From Halichondria panicea (Eukaryota; Porifera; Demospongiae; Suberitida; Halichondriidae), in assembly GCF_963675165.1 (NCBI RefSeq), contig NC_087377.1, positions 5,952,042 through 6,016,041 on the forward strand: a DNA stretch of 64,000 nucleotides, in the 5' to 3' direction. This document shows positions 1-11,670 of this stretch, piece after piece (position 1 is the first letter of the stretch; each line of letters begins with the position of its first letter). Below the pieces are notes generated by a model. It saw only the letters and a program-made list of their open reading frames with translations. It did no database searches and was not told the origin of the DNA. A program made the translations under genes and the position numbers.

Positions 1-56
1 AAAGTTATTGCATAGGCAAATTGCTAAATCGAGGCACGCGTGTCGTACCTCCTCTG
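1..56. mobile_element. Right end of a TIR element (CAGAGGAGG family), cut by window edge
   Basis: The stretch ends in TGTCGTACCTCCTCTG, the reverse complement of the CAGAGGAGGTACGACA terminus found at 7756, 19749, 32179 and 49401. Its inner sequence (TTGCTAAATCGAGGCACGCG) closely matches the right half of the 49401-49553 copy, so this is that subtype. The left end lies outside the window. Confidence 0.7.
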
Positions 57-304
57 AGTTGCCACCATTTGCGCATTTTATTTGGGAAATGCCTAACTAG
101 CGTTGCATAATCAGGATTTGCTCGAAATTAATTGGTTGATTCTGGAATTAACTGTTTTCGTTGACCACGAACACCAAGCATAAACAAGTTGCAACTGCTA
201 TGCAAGTAGAGTCGTACTATGTGCAGTATCATAATAATTATACGGACTGTATAATTATAATACGTACTCCTGTGTGAATGTGAATTTTATAATTTACGGC
301 TTAC

Positions 305-3300
305 CTGCATGAGTTGTGGCCGGAGGTAGTTAAGGATGTCTTGGTTGGCAGAAGACATGGAATGATTGAGCTGACTCTCTTGGGAAGATATAGAGAGAGG
401 AGACAGAGAGTCACGGCCATCTTCAGCTGTACATGTGGAGAATGATTTGGAAGAAAATTCAGTAGAATACAGGTATGAAATAATACCGAGATTCAGAAAG
501 TATATATGGACACAAGCTGTAAAGTAATCGAGTGTCAATTAATAGTCCATGGCACTTACTTAATAGATATAGCTCTAGCCTCCCAATATACTGGTTTCAA
601 ATGCGTATAGTTAATCAATTGCGAATGACACTGTACATGCAAGCATGAGTGCGTTTCTAACTATTGCATGCGAATGCTCTCTATTTAGGAGGCTTTTGTT
701 TGCAAAATGAGCAATTCGCAATGGCTCGCATTTGAAAACCTGTATAATTGGGTAATACGATAGACTACACAAACTTCATCTGTGGGGCCAAGTACAACTG
801 TTGCAAATACGGACTAATTATTGCTTAGTATCACTGAGAAAGTTTACACAGTCCACAAAAGTCGAAGAGGTGAGGTATTGTGTGAAATGGGTTGGTCCGT
901 GGGTACAGCATAGATACGCCTGTTTGTGTAGGGGGGCTAATGAGTCGTGCAGTTGATACAGGTGATTACTTTGCAAGTTGATTCAACTGTCAGAGAAAAA
1001 AATCTGCCACGTTCAAATTAGAAGTTCACATGCATGCATAGCAATTAAATGTTATTCCTTACAATAATGTTATGCCTAATGCGGAACGCTAAGAATGTGT
1101 CATCATTCATTCCTTGAAAAGAGAAGAAAAAGTCTCACAAAGTTTTCCCACACTTGTACACATGCAATAATAATTTATGTGATTGCGCTGATCAAGACAC
1201 TATAATGTCCTGTCTCGTCAGATTTGAAATATATACCACATGAACTACAGCACTATAAAGTTGGGGTTGCATAATTTCACATGAAAAAAACAGCAGCTCA
1301 GAGCTTAAGGTGGGAAGGGCTATCATGCGGTCAACGTGGTAAGAGGGACTGCTGGATGCACTAGTCCGAGGCCAGAGGCAGGACGGGTATTCACGAGTCC
1401 TCAACATGGATGGGCTCCACGTGGTTAAAATTATAGAGTGCACATGCATAGGACTAGATACATGTAGTTTGATGTCTCAAATCAGAAGTGTGTATATAGC
1501 TATAGCTAGCCCATGCATAGCCAAGCTTCCTAGCCTTTAATTGCTCACTTTATTCTACCACTAAGATTTTAAGAAAATCTTCCACAGGTAAAACTAATAA
1601 CTTGTTGTGTTGAAGCTATCGATGCTGTAACACACCATTTAAGCTAGTTGAACAGACTTAGAATCGCAAGCAAAGAGAACAAACCGTGGAAGAAACAGAT
1701 ACAACACGTGGCACCGCGGTGCACCTCGGGTTAATGACAATAGGAAGTGCAGCAAATTAATGTAAACATTTTCATCATGATAATAATTATTATCATTATG
1801 TGTAATAATAATAATTATTAGCTAGATATAATAATTATACATTGTAGTAGCTTTAGTTATTGTGCCTTTGACACATCTACAGAAGCATCAGCAGCGGGTG
1901 CTTTTATTGCTATAATTATATGATGCCAATAATAATTATGGAGAGTGCTGTAAGTCTTTTTCTAAGAGGTACTTTAATTTCACAGTCAATATACAAAATA
2001 AATGAGCCATGTATTTACTTCTGTATCAATACTCAACGTACATGTACCTGTGATGTTGGCTGCACTGAAGTCAGTAGAATCTTCTTCCTATATAGGAGTA
2101 ACAGTTGGCACATGGGGATGTTTAGTTAATATATTGATATAGTATTTGTAATGTAAGTTTGCCTGAATCATCTACGTACCATTTCCCTTCATTTTCCATT
2201 TACACAACCATGCAGATAATAATTTTATTATGGTCTATGTCTGCCATTGCCATTTCTAAGGAAGTGTTGTCACGCTTGGCTGTAACCTAATATCCATTAT
2301 CATATTACCTCCATGCTGGCACCAAAAAACTTCAGGCCAGGTTATTTGGAATAGTTGTACAATCATGTCTAATAATTATACATTAGCTGATGAAATAATT
2401 ACACAGAGGAGCCTGTATAAACTTGCCGATGTACGTTATTTTTACCAGATGCAAACTTATCCTCCCACATGACCTCAGGCTATTGAGGAGAATAAGCTAT
2501 TTGCTTAATGATCACTGAACTCAAAGTGTAAGGAATGTGAACTGCAATTTGATACTGCTTTATGCACACAGTTACCCTCCTAAAGACACATTGCTTAGTC
2601 CAATTGTCTACCTTCAGTTTACCCAGGCATGAAGCTGGTTGCACACACAAACAGCAGATGATTTTATGTTTCTGCTACCAGTATCACAACAAAATATTCA
2701 ACGCTAAACAGGAGCTCAATCATGCAAAGATACAATAATATATATAGGTCATTAATTGTATCGCACCAAAATGAAATCATAGCTAAAATTATAATACTTG
2801 TCTCTCCTATAAAATAAAAATCTCCATTTGAAAAACCCTCTACACGCATAATATGAGTGCGGAGGGTAAAAATAGAGATTATAATCTCTTTTACCCTCTT
2901 TGTGTGCTGAGTTGTATTATAGATGCTTTTACCGTTATATTTGAGTGTAGGGTCATTTCCAGTGGATCTTTCTCAGCTTTCACAACAACTCCAGGATTGA
3001 TATTTGACCCAGTCACCATGGAAACAGTTCCAGGGAACATGATCGGTATTTGAGAACCAGAGGCCGGTATTAGCTCAATGTTGGAATTAGAGCGTTTAAG
3101 TTCACCATTCTCTGAGTGGAGGTGAATTTGGCAATTGACGGTGAAATTTACAACACCATTTGACGATGTAGGTGTAACAGCTGACACTTCAGATGCTTGA
3201 AGTGCCTGTAAATTAATAGAAGAGAAATTATTTATATAAAACAGCTGATTTGGTATACTGTTGTACTGGTCTCGGAAAATGACAAGTTTTTGCAAAAATG

Positions 3301-4377
3301 CAATCGTTATACAGTAGGCGTACTTTAATAGTAGCGGTGGTGATTAAAATTTATCTCTACAGCTACACACATCAAGGTAACTTGCTGTTTCATTGTTCAA
3401 CGTTTTCCCTTCATTTCTCTTTCCACTTCGCCAGCTTGCCCATTGTCCTTTATTACTGCTAGACTTCAAATCATAGAAAGGACTAGTAGCTTCCTTCTTG
3501 TTTGGAGAATTCTTGCTGGGATTTTTGTCTGTTGATGCAACACTACTGAAATGTTGTGCAGATCTTGGTAAGGACGAGCTCATCCTTGGCTGATTCAAAT
3601 CCGAGAATCTTTGACAACCTTCTGTGAGGGAAAAACTAGACTGCCCTGTAGTAGTATCAACCGTGGTGATCAGAAAGCTATGATGTTCTTCATCATCAGA
3701 GTCTTCTCCTTCACTTGGACTGCACCGATCATCTTGTGGAACTCGCTCGGGAGTCATGCTAAATGGATCCGTCAGTTGTGAGATCGAAGCTCCTGTAACA
3801 GCAAACATGCGTGTGCAACATTATCATGTACAACAGTACACATACATCTAGCTACGTATACAGAGTCATAAATTAATTAGAGCTGACACATATTAAAGAG
3901 CACAAGTACAAGTTAAAGTTCTATCAAATTACCTGCGAAAGTTGATTGGCTGTATGTAGACTGGGATGCCAAACTTGGTGTTTGATACCACCAAGGTGTG
4001 TTGGGATCTCCAGTAGTGAAATTAGATCGAGCCATTGCAGACAGTGCTGTAGTGCATACAAATAACTAGATACATCTAAGAGGATAATTATATTAAACTA
4101 CCGGTAAATCACTTAGATCTATGTTATAATTACCTAATGTTATTTCTTTTCAGTGTCCAGACACTTGTGTCAATGGTTTCTTTAGTTATAACTGGCAATA
4201 AACTGTAGACTCAAATAGTCTATGTTCACACACACCTTCCTGCTTGATGCCATTCTGCGAAGTTGCAAGCACAATTATTCTACTCCCACTCAACCACAAA
4301 GACGTTGTCAGTGCATTATCATCTACTTCTATAACGATCTTAACCGCTTGGTAGTCACGCCCAACATAAGAAAACAT
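305..4377 (-). CDS. Uncharacterised serine-rich multi-exon protein (partial, 3' end beyond left edge)
   Basis: I do not recognise the family. Exons readable on the minus strand, in transcription order: 4236-4377 (ATG at 4377), 3933-4046, 3371-3792, 2895-3205, possibly 2048-2087, and 305-426. Phases join cleanly for the first four (1, 1, 0, then out in 2). The short 2048-2087 exon accepts phase 2 and leaves in phase 0, while 305-426 needs phase 1, so at least one exon between them is missing. The first exon has an alternating hydrophobic pattern (VKIVIEVDDNALTTSLWL), the third is acidic and serine-rich (SEGEDSDDEEHH), the fourth is beta-rich (NFTVNCQIHLHS ... NITVKAS), and the last is serine-rich (SPLSISSQESQLNHSM). 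This alternation of beta-rich and disordered parts would suit a large scaffold or lipid-transfer protein, but that is a guess. No signal peptide or membrane segment is visible. Confidence 0.5.
427..2894. other. Mostly intronic sequence of the minus-strand gene
   Basis: AT-rich sequence with ATAATTAT tracts (for example 1779-1850). One 40-nt candidate exon, 2048-2087 on the minus strand, has an ATATAG acceptor and a GTACAT donor. A serine-rich open stretch on the minus strand near 1290-1440 could hide another exon, but I found no acceptor with a fitting phase. No transposon ends were recognised. Confidence 0.4.
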
Positions 4378-4664
4378 GTCCACTTCACCCGAGTATCTAG
4401 CCTTCAAAGAAGCTTACTACAAGCTCTCTCTATCTCTGAGCCACCCTGAAGTGCTGGCGGGTCTGCTATGGTCCAATGGATTTATCACACCAATGGAGAA
4501 ACATGATGCACAGGATGTATCAAAGATGGCCAGAGTTAGAGCTACAGTTCTTTTGGATGTGATAGCAAATAAGATTGAGCTTCAGGCGGAAAAATTGAAA
4601 CAGTTTGTTACCATTCTCAAACAAGACACTTCACTCAAAGACTTGGCAATGATTCTCGAACCTA
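4376..4664 (+). CDS. Gene 1 exon 1: CARD-like domain
   Basis: Residues 1-96. The pattern LAGLLWSNGFITPMEKHDA followed by a LLDVIANKIE helix and KLKQFVTILKQD matches the CARD/death-fold layout: an early 'I/L..E' turn, then paired Leu-rich helices ending in a 'L...L' helix. The donor is CCTA|GTACGT in phase 1. The minus-strand neighbour starts within the same CATG. Confidence 0.7.
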
Positions 4665-7600
4665 GTACGTAAACGTACACCAGATCTAGTGTGTACATAT
4701 TGATTCAATGTGCCAGCAAACTGAGCAATGCTTTTTAATCAGTCTGTTTTCATTTATTTGGTTAGTTTTCTGCCCGCATAACTTGTTCATTAGCTGTACA
4801 ATGTCTGTACATTAGGTACATATATGTCGGTATGCATAATTATTGGTAGTAGTACTAATTATTATGTTTTCCCTTTTTTTCCCGTAGCTCGTGAAGAACC
4901 TCAGTTGTCCGCTTCTCAACCACGAGGTGTGTGTGATAGCGTGTCTCTATTACTCTCTATTCTCTATTACTCTCTATTGAATGTGTGTTGACGAAGGCTT
5001 TTTTTTATCACAAATTCCATTGCTGAGACATTTGTTTTGATTCGTACATTCCCACAATTGTTTTGTAGTGAGTACTAACGGCAAGTCTGAAGAACAAATG
5101 AAAGTATGGCTGAAAGAAATTGGACTAAGGGATCGAGACATCGAACTACTGATAGGTAACGAATATTTGTACTAGCTGCAGACACATTGGAAAAGTATGT
5201 CCTGAATATTTCCATGTACTACTTACGGGAGTCATTTGGACACTTACATGTACACCACTGTCGTATTTAGCATCTGCAATCTTTATTATCATGTACACGT
5301 GTGCTGTATATATAAATGATTATGTCATTTTCAGATGAGGGGTTTGGAACTGGTCCTGGATTCATGACACTAGAGAAAGAGGATATTGATGATATGAAGT
5401 TTACGAAAGGCGGAAAAAAGCTACTGTTAAACAAAATTTCTACAAATTCAGAAACGGAAACAGTTTCCATGGATACCACTCCCACATTAGTTAGACCCTT
5501 GGCAGGAGGTGTGTAATAAAGAAGTTCAACAGTTATTTATTAAGATGAGTACTGTACATAATAGCTACATGTAGGTCTAGTATGAGAGTCATGATGTGTA
5601 GGAATGTAGTTCACTCATACATACACACAGTCCCACCCTCCACACTACTACCAGAATCAAGCACTGCAGACGAAATATGTGATGAAATAGGGTTGCCCCC
5701 TTACGTACTGGACACCGAATTCCCTGACCACTACTCAGTAAATCTCTCATTCGCAAAATTAATCCCAGATTGGAAAGTGTTTGCACAAGGTCTTGGACTA
5801 TCCCCTCAGGATATACGAGGAATAGAGACAAACATTAGCCTGACTATTATGATGCAAAGTACTGAGACTATTAATATTTGGAAGAGCCGTTTTGGATTCA
5901 AGGCTCGCTACAGGATGTTGGTGGATGTGGCATTGCAACACAGACTGTTGAATTTGGCAAGACAGTTTTGTAGACTCTTACAGAGTAAGTCCAACGTACC
6001 TTATTGGCTGTATTGTTTTATGTGCAATATACACCTGTATACTGTCTACTTTTGCACGGTTTTGACACAGCACTCATGTATTCGTACATGTGCGATGTGT
6101 AGGTTGATTGTACTTTACTTAGCCCATTACTTGAGAATATATCATTTTGTATCTGACTTTTTGCTGGCTAAGATCTACTGTCCTCAACAAACCTAGTGTT
6201 ATCGACTTGTGGTTTTTAAAGTGATGCGTTTTGCAGCTACCATAAATTATAATACATTCGTCATAATTTTCCCCTATAGAAATGGTGGGCAGAGCTCCAG
6301 TAGAACCTGTTAGTTCAAGACAACCTGGTGAGACACGGAGTACATGCACATGTAATGGTTACATACATTGTAGCTCCGAGATGGCCATGAGAGCTAGTGT
6401 TTACTAGAAAACACCAACTGTTGTCGGTTAACTCTGTTGCATGAGCCATATCGCCCTCCCTGGTGGCGTACTCCTGTACATATATATAATTACATTACAG
6501 CCAAACAAAAGCATGTACAATGTAATTCTACACATGTCTCAACGATGAATTTCTCCAAATTTGGTTTAGTTTTAGTAGTGGACAGTAGATTGTCAGCTAG
6601 ATTAATCCATTTAACGTCTTAATTAAGGGCCAGCTGTTTGAAGTGTATTGATCATGATTTTCATATCAATTAAATTTGCACACCCTTGTATATAAATCTG
6701 TTTGTGATCAACAAGCATGCAACATGTACAATCTCTTACACATTATTTTGTGGATCGCACACCCGTCGCTTGTGAACCTTTTCACATGTATTACACACAG
6801 CTAAATTGGTAAGTATGGAAGTCTCACTCGATTCTCTGCTAGTTGCACTCGAACCATTACACTTCTCAAGGAGCTACAATGGACAGTTGTCTAGAGCACT
6901 ACGTGTACCTGACTCAAAACTGAGCGAGTTTGAGGCTAACAATTACAATGATATCCGTCAAGTTAGAACTGAGATCTTGAAAGAGTGGTTGAGACAAGGT
7001 GAAGACGTATCATGGCATACAGTGGCTGCTGCTGTGCTGAGAATTGGCGATCGGGCTCTGTCGAGGAAACTAATGGGTGAGTATGTTTCAGTGCAATACA
7101 ATAATTACGCAAATGCATTGTAGTTATACAACAGCACCGATTGTTATCCGAGGTGTGTAGGCGGTCATGGGTATAGTAGTCGGTTGGTTTGTCTATCTGT
7201 TTGTTTGTGATTGCTCACCTGGATACCATAGCAGTGAGGGTCAGCATGGATATAGCCTTCACACAATAAGTTATATAGTTTTAATAGTGGCAGATTTTGA
7301 TGTTAAAGCTTCGTTGTCAATAAAAGCAAGCAAAAACTAAGCTGGCTACTGTGAGCCTACTCCGGTCCCACTACATGCCAGCAAAAATGTTCATCATGTA
7401 TTAAAGCTATATTGCTAATAGCTAGTAGCTTAATACGCCTCGGTGCGCATGCGCAAGCGAGGTATACGGTAGTGTGTCTAGACTGCTACAGCTGCTCAAG
7501 GATCAATGTGAAGTTCAAGTAAGCGTTTATATAGGTTTCTAGTTATGTTTTCTTGGATTTTTATTCGTAAATAATACTTCGTTCTTGAGTAATGCCTAGT

Positions 7601-9921
7601 TTTGCTTACTTGGAATTCCATTGCAGTTTTTTCAGAAGAGTGCGTGGCAAAACTTGTCCATGGAGTGTTGCTACTCTACTTAGTACTTAGCTTTGCACTA
7701 GAATGCTAGCTATTGGTAGCTGCAAGAGTGAGAAGAGAGCTGCTAGGCTCTGCTGCAGAGGAGGTACGACACGCGGTTGGCTGCTATTTCTTAAGTGAAG
7801 GCAAAGAAGTCGTTAAAAATGCATTCCAATGATGACATTCAGCTGGTGGCAAGTAAGAGACACTTTTAGAGCATAAAACCCAGTGAATTTGTTACTGGCT
7901 AGTAGCTAGAGTTTTTTACAAGTAGAGATTAGATTTGTTGTAAGAACCAAGACTCAGATGTTGGCAGTGATCCTATCCTGAATGCAGGCACGGAATACTT
8001 CTTAAACACTCTAAAACAGAAATACAATAATATCTCAAAATCTAAGTGGTAGTTAAAATTGGTTGAAAAGCTATTTCACATCAGCATAAGCCCAACAATC
8101 AACCAGCCTGATCTTAGAAACGTCAAGTGTATTTCTTGAAAGATACACGCCAAACCAAACCAAATCCACTATCAAAGTACACACTGACAGTCTTGAATGA
8201 TATTCATGCACAAGTTAAAATAATCATTTTGGTTGGTCATGTGACCGTGTCGTACCTCCTCTGGCTCTGCTGGTGCAGTTCATTTTAGACTTGTACTTTT
8301 GGCATCGATCGTTTTTGACAACATAGTTGATCATTACCCACTCCTTGAGTTTCTTTGCAGCAAAAATATAATGTTCATCATGATATCAAGGGTGTATGAA
8401 GAGAAGAGGGCATGCAACTACAATCTATCAAATTACAAATGGGAGGGGCGTGTGCACTAAAAATAGATTGCACGTGCACTTACTCCATAATAGTCACCAA
8501 GCCAGCTAGCTAGCTAGCACTGTACTGTTGGGTAGAGGTAGCCACAAGGTCAACAAGCGGAAGAGAAGGACCAATGCTACAATGTAGACTAGAAGTAGCC
8601 ATTGATCATTAATTTTGCGGTAATTTCTAGTATAACAGTGTTCACGCCCACTATCATGCCTATTTACCTGTGGGTGGTTGGCTAAATATAGTATATCCTG
8701 CTGACTCATCAGTATTTTGACGACTACACAGTATACATTGCGAGTTGCATGCCCTCTTCTCTTCATATGCCCTTGATGATATATAATGAGTGTATAGCTA
8801 AAATAGCTATAGTAGCTGTATATTATGTACATGTAGCTTTGAAACCTCCACCGAGGCATTAGCACCCGCGGTGCTTTCATTGATTCAGCACTTAAAGAAC
8901 CAGCTCTAACTCTGCTTTACAAGGTTCCTGGTTCTAAAATTATTCTAAAATTACTTTACCTGACATGAACTTTGATGTGGGACGGAGTTCGGCAACTTAC
9001 TCTACCTCGCCTGCGCATGCGCACACCGAGGCATAATTAATTTGGGGCGAGCGAAGCAAGTTTCTCACCTAGTGTTCAACGTTGAGATTTTGTCTGTGTG
9101 TCTGTCTGTTATGGACCAGCACGATATTCGTTTTTCGTACTCGTGACCCTTTACCAACTTTTACGTGAATTGCTTCATGGGCACAATAGCTATAGCTACA
9201 CTCATCAGCAACGAAGCTCAGACAAGACACAGACACTCTTGATGCCACAGGCAAACCTACAGCAGGTCAGAGAAGCTTAGCCTGAGATCACACAGGCACG
9301 CCTGCAGGAGGTCACAGCAACTCATTCGCTATTTTTCATCAATGATAGGTCACAGTAAATCACTAAATACCTTGTCTACTTATGTTCAGCATAGTCTTGT
9401 GTCTTTTGATAATAAACCTGCTAGCTCAACAGGACAACAACGAGACCAGACACTACGGCAGGTCAGAATACCTCAAATGGAAACTTCTGAGGTCACACAT
9501 GTACCTTTGCAACATTTAGTCAGAGCAGCTTATTACTTGCCAATTAAGCCATGATAAATATACTTGTTAGCCTTGTAACTAAAGCTCAGACGAGACACAG
9601 ACTCTTGAGGCCACAGGCACACCTGCAGTAAAACAAACCTTGCCGGCTTGGTCACAATAAACATGCAAAACAAACAACTTTGAAACTACTTTTGCATCCG
9701 ACATGCAGTTCAGTCTCAGCTATGGTCTCAGAGTCACTAGCTAAATGGGGCTGGTAACTGATCACATGAACAAAGTGCATCAAATTAAACACAGATAAAC
9801 TCAAATGCTTCAGCTCGCCCCATGACACGTTACGTACCTTGCTGCGTCACTCTAGTTATGTGTAGTTGTAACAGTGAATCACGATCTTTTTATTTTTGCA
9901 GCCTATAGAAGTCCAGAATGA
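4376..9921 (+). CDS. Gene 1: CARD-SAM-DD-DD adaptor protein, 428 aa, eight exons
   Basis: Exons: 4376-4664, 4888-4926, 5069-5155, 5335-5508, 5631-5984, 6280-6327, 6801-7076, 9902-9921. The summed length is 1287 nt, exactly 429 codons with stop, and every internal junction is phase 1. Domains: CARD-like helical domain about residues 8-95; SAM domain about 117-168 across exons 3-4; death domain about 200-312; second death domain about 335-422; short tail ending SPE. The start is set by an in-frame TAA at 4367-4369, just upstream of the ATG. Death-fold and SAM domains act by homotypic assembly in the cytosol, so an adaptor role in cell death or innate signalling is inferred; no enzyme domain is present. 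The last 20-nt exon follows a strong TTTTTATTTTTGCAG acceptor after a repeat-filled 2.8 kb intron and is the least certain part; a possible ATTAAA signal lies at 10123. Confidence 0.75.
5069..5508 (+). CDS. Gene 1 exons 3-4: SAM domain split by a phase-1 intron
   Basis: Exon 3 (5069-5155) gives MKVWLKEIGLRDRDIELLI and exon 4 (5335-5508) continues DEGFGTGPGFMTLEKED, then KGGKKLLLNKI. The order WL..IGL, GF....L, L..EDI and G.K.LL..I is the SAM consensus. The intron interrupts the domain at the same position and phase as in the minus-strand gene at 62.2-63.8 kb. Confidence 0.75.
5631..5984 (+). CDS. Gene 1 exon 5: death domain
   Basis: Residues 197-314. DWKVFAQGLGLSPQDIRGIE is a typical helix 1-2-3 start, followed by INIWKSRFGFKARYRMLVDV and a Leu-rich final helix (LLNLARQFCRLL). 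The acceptor is CACACAG and the donor AGTAAGT, phase 1 on both sides. Confidence 0.8.
6801..7076 (+). CDS. Gene 1 exon 7: second death domain
   Basis: Residues 331-422. LSRALRVPDSKLSEFEANNY, ILKEWLRQGEDVSWHTVAAA and LRIGDRALSRKLM follow the death-domain helix pattern, including the W-x-x-V/L-x-x-A-L motif. A 16-codon proline-bearing linker exon (6280-6327) separates it from the first death domain. Donor GGTGAGT, phase 1. Confidence 0.8.
7136..7436. repeat. Interspersed repeat, inverted copy at about 21990-22240
   Basis: The sequence around TTTTGTTTGTGATTGCTCACC and GGCAGATTTTGATGTTAAAG reappears in reverse complement at 21990-22240 in gene 2. No open frame and no clear terminal repeat. Confidence 0.5.
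7756..8263. mobile_element. Non-autonomous TIR element, CAGAGGAGG family, 508 bp
   Basis: Left end CAGAGGAGGTACGACACG, right end CGTGTCGTACCTCCTCTG. It is flanked by a perfect 9-bp duplication GCTCTGCTG (7747-7755 and 8264-8272) within family A sequence. A 9-bp duplication is typical of MULE-type transposons; the transposase that moves it is unknown. Confidence 0.85.
8381..8780. mobile_element. MITE with about 37-bp terminal inverted repeats
   Basis: The left arm TATCAAGGGTGTATGAAGAG continues into GGGCATGCAACT and is mirrored at 8733-8780. Single ends of the same family occur near 32022 and 54368. The interior has no gene. Confidence 0.6.
9040..9835. repeat. Repeat with GGGGCGAGC / GCTCGCCCC ends and internal degenerate repeats
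   Basis: Begins TTTGGGGCGAGCGAAGC and ends CAGCTCGCCCCATGAC. Inside, units containing CACAGGCA.ACCTGCAG and CAGAC.AGACACAGAC recur three times. No gene was recognised. Confidence 0.4.
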
Positions 9922-10122
9922 TGACTAACCCCGCCTCCCTACGGACTGAATCTCTAGTGCATGTGGTGAAGACCGATCCTCTTTGTGTGTACTTTCCTTC
10001 AGGGACACTGTTTTCTTAATTATTATGACTGTACATATGTAGCTATGTTATTGTTTGATGAATGATGATAATGATGATACTGTTCATCAGTTTTTTATAC
10101 TTATTATACAAAATGATAACAG

Positions 10123-10128
10123 ATTAAA
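10123..10128 (+). terminator. Possible polyadenylation signal of gene 1 (ATTAAA)
   Basis: A variant poly(A) signal 200 nt past the gene 1 stop codon; no AATAAA is seen nearer. Weak support. Confidence 0.3.
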
Positions 10129-10258
10129 AAAGATTGAGTAAAATTATGGCATGCATGGACATTAGCCTCGTTCCCAGGAGGCCTTACTTTTTTTGCTGTT
10201 GTCATTGTAAAAATAGACAAAATGAGGCAGCAAAGAAAGAAATGGGCGTACTTAAGTC

Positions 10259-10312
10259 CAGCCTCGATTCCGGGCCAGGCCACTCTAGCGAGAGGGGCTG
10301 GGATCGAGGCTA
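10259..10312. mobile_element. Mini hairpin repeat (AGCCTCGATTCC family)
   Basis: AGCCTCGATTCCGGGCC pairs with GGGCTGGGATCGAGGCT. Relatives at 37902, 38692, 48973 and 54990. No clean target duplication at this copy. Confidence 0.5.
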
Positions 10313-10670
10313 AGCTATATAATTATACGTCTATTTCTTCTTTTATTCCTCCAATTAATGTATTTTAATCTGCCTGGATTCGAGGCTAATATTGTAGAAC
10401 CTAGCGTTATTTTAGAGACAACTCGGCTGGGAACGTTCCGTACCGTATAATTATGATTTCCCCCCACGGCCCCGTGGATTATCGAGGTGGATTATTGGCT
10501 GTGTACATGTAGCTGAGATTATTATAGAGCTAGAGAGGACTGGACCTTGGACTAGACCAGATCGAGAGACCCGTGTCCTTATTTCTGTGCTACCCATCAG
10601 CTAGGTAGGTCAATTAATTAGGCTATCAGCAAGTCTAGGTGTTAACCATGTAGCTCTATATCTGTGTGCA

Positions 10671-10695
10671 TGTGTGTGTGTGTGTGTGTGTGTGT
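10671..10695. repeat. (TG)n microsatellite
   Basis: Uninterrupted TG dinucleotide repeat. A second one at about 11634-11670 lies in a transposase intron. Confidence 0.9.
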
Positions 10696-11178
10696 ACTGC
10701 TATTCGGAGGGGCCTGGGCCATTTGTGACAAAAATGGGTAGTAGTAACTTAACTACCAAGACTTGTTTCTGGCCTTAAGTGCTGCATGCCATTAGATAAC
10801 TGAGTGGTGATACCATAGATTGAAGAGAGAGGGATTGGCAACGGAACACCCTCGAAGTACCATCTGTGTTTCCCCTAATCGAGGCTAATATTTCTACGCT
10901 GTGTCTACTGAACCGGCACCGGTATCGCAATTTATTACACTTACAGGACCGTCACCGGCGCTACTGCACTGTAGAACAGAGTACCGTCACCGGTAGCCAG
11001 TACAGATCTACTTGTAGGACCGGCTTGTGCTTTCTTGTGAGCTAGCTAGCTAGCTAAAGTGCATGAACAGTATCTATTCTCTCTCATGTCCTGTTGTTGT
11101 GAAGCTTTATTTAGAAAAAGTACATGGGTCATCAATACAATAAAAATCACTGCAAAATTTAATTATTATTATTATTCT

Positions 11179-11632
11179 TTAGTTTGAGGCTGCCTGGTAA
11201 CAGGAACGACAGAACCAGTTCTTTGCCTTGGGCCTCTTCAGAAGACCAACACAACTGAAGTGAAACCAAAGCAAACACGATTCACACGCAATAGAATCCC
11301 CTGACGTCTTCGAATTTAAGTCGTGATGGCATATGTTGCACACCCAGGTCATCTTCTTGTGCTTTTGTTTTACGACTTGTTCAACTAACATCCAGGCTTC
11401 ATACGTGTAATATTTACGAATTGTTTGCACTTGTACATTTTCATCCGCAACTGCATCGGTTATCTTTTCTGGTCTACATTCGACATGTTCCTCTTCTATT
11501 AAAACTCCCTGCTTTAGAGCTGGCTCTGTGACTTTCTTGTCAACAAACCATAACAGCATCACTGTGGAACAATGAATAATAAGCATCATGTTTTACAACA
11601 CAAAAATACATCAAACGCTGCGTACATAAGAC

Positions 11633-11670
<38 letters not shown>

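Larger units (their letters stand above)
7437..8880 (+). mobile_element. Family A interspersed element with two nested insertions
   Basis: Starts near GCCTCGGTGCGCATGCGC and ends near GAGGCATTAGCACCCGCGGT. Other copies, some inverted: 20499-21015, 27098-27648, 30454-30790, 59925-60235, 60808-61215, 61765-62172 and 62880-63455. Both ends are internally palindromic. No coding frame is seen, so it is probably non-autonomous. This copy is interrupted by elements at 7756-8263 and 8381-8780. Confidence 0.6.

Noticed and set aside
1192..1449. Serine-rich minus-strand frame that might be a missing exon
   Set aside because: A donor in phase 1 exists (near 1280), but no upstream acceptor gives the phase needed to follow 2048-2087.
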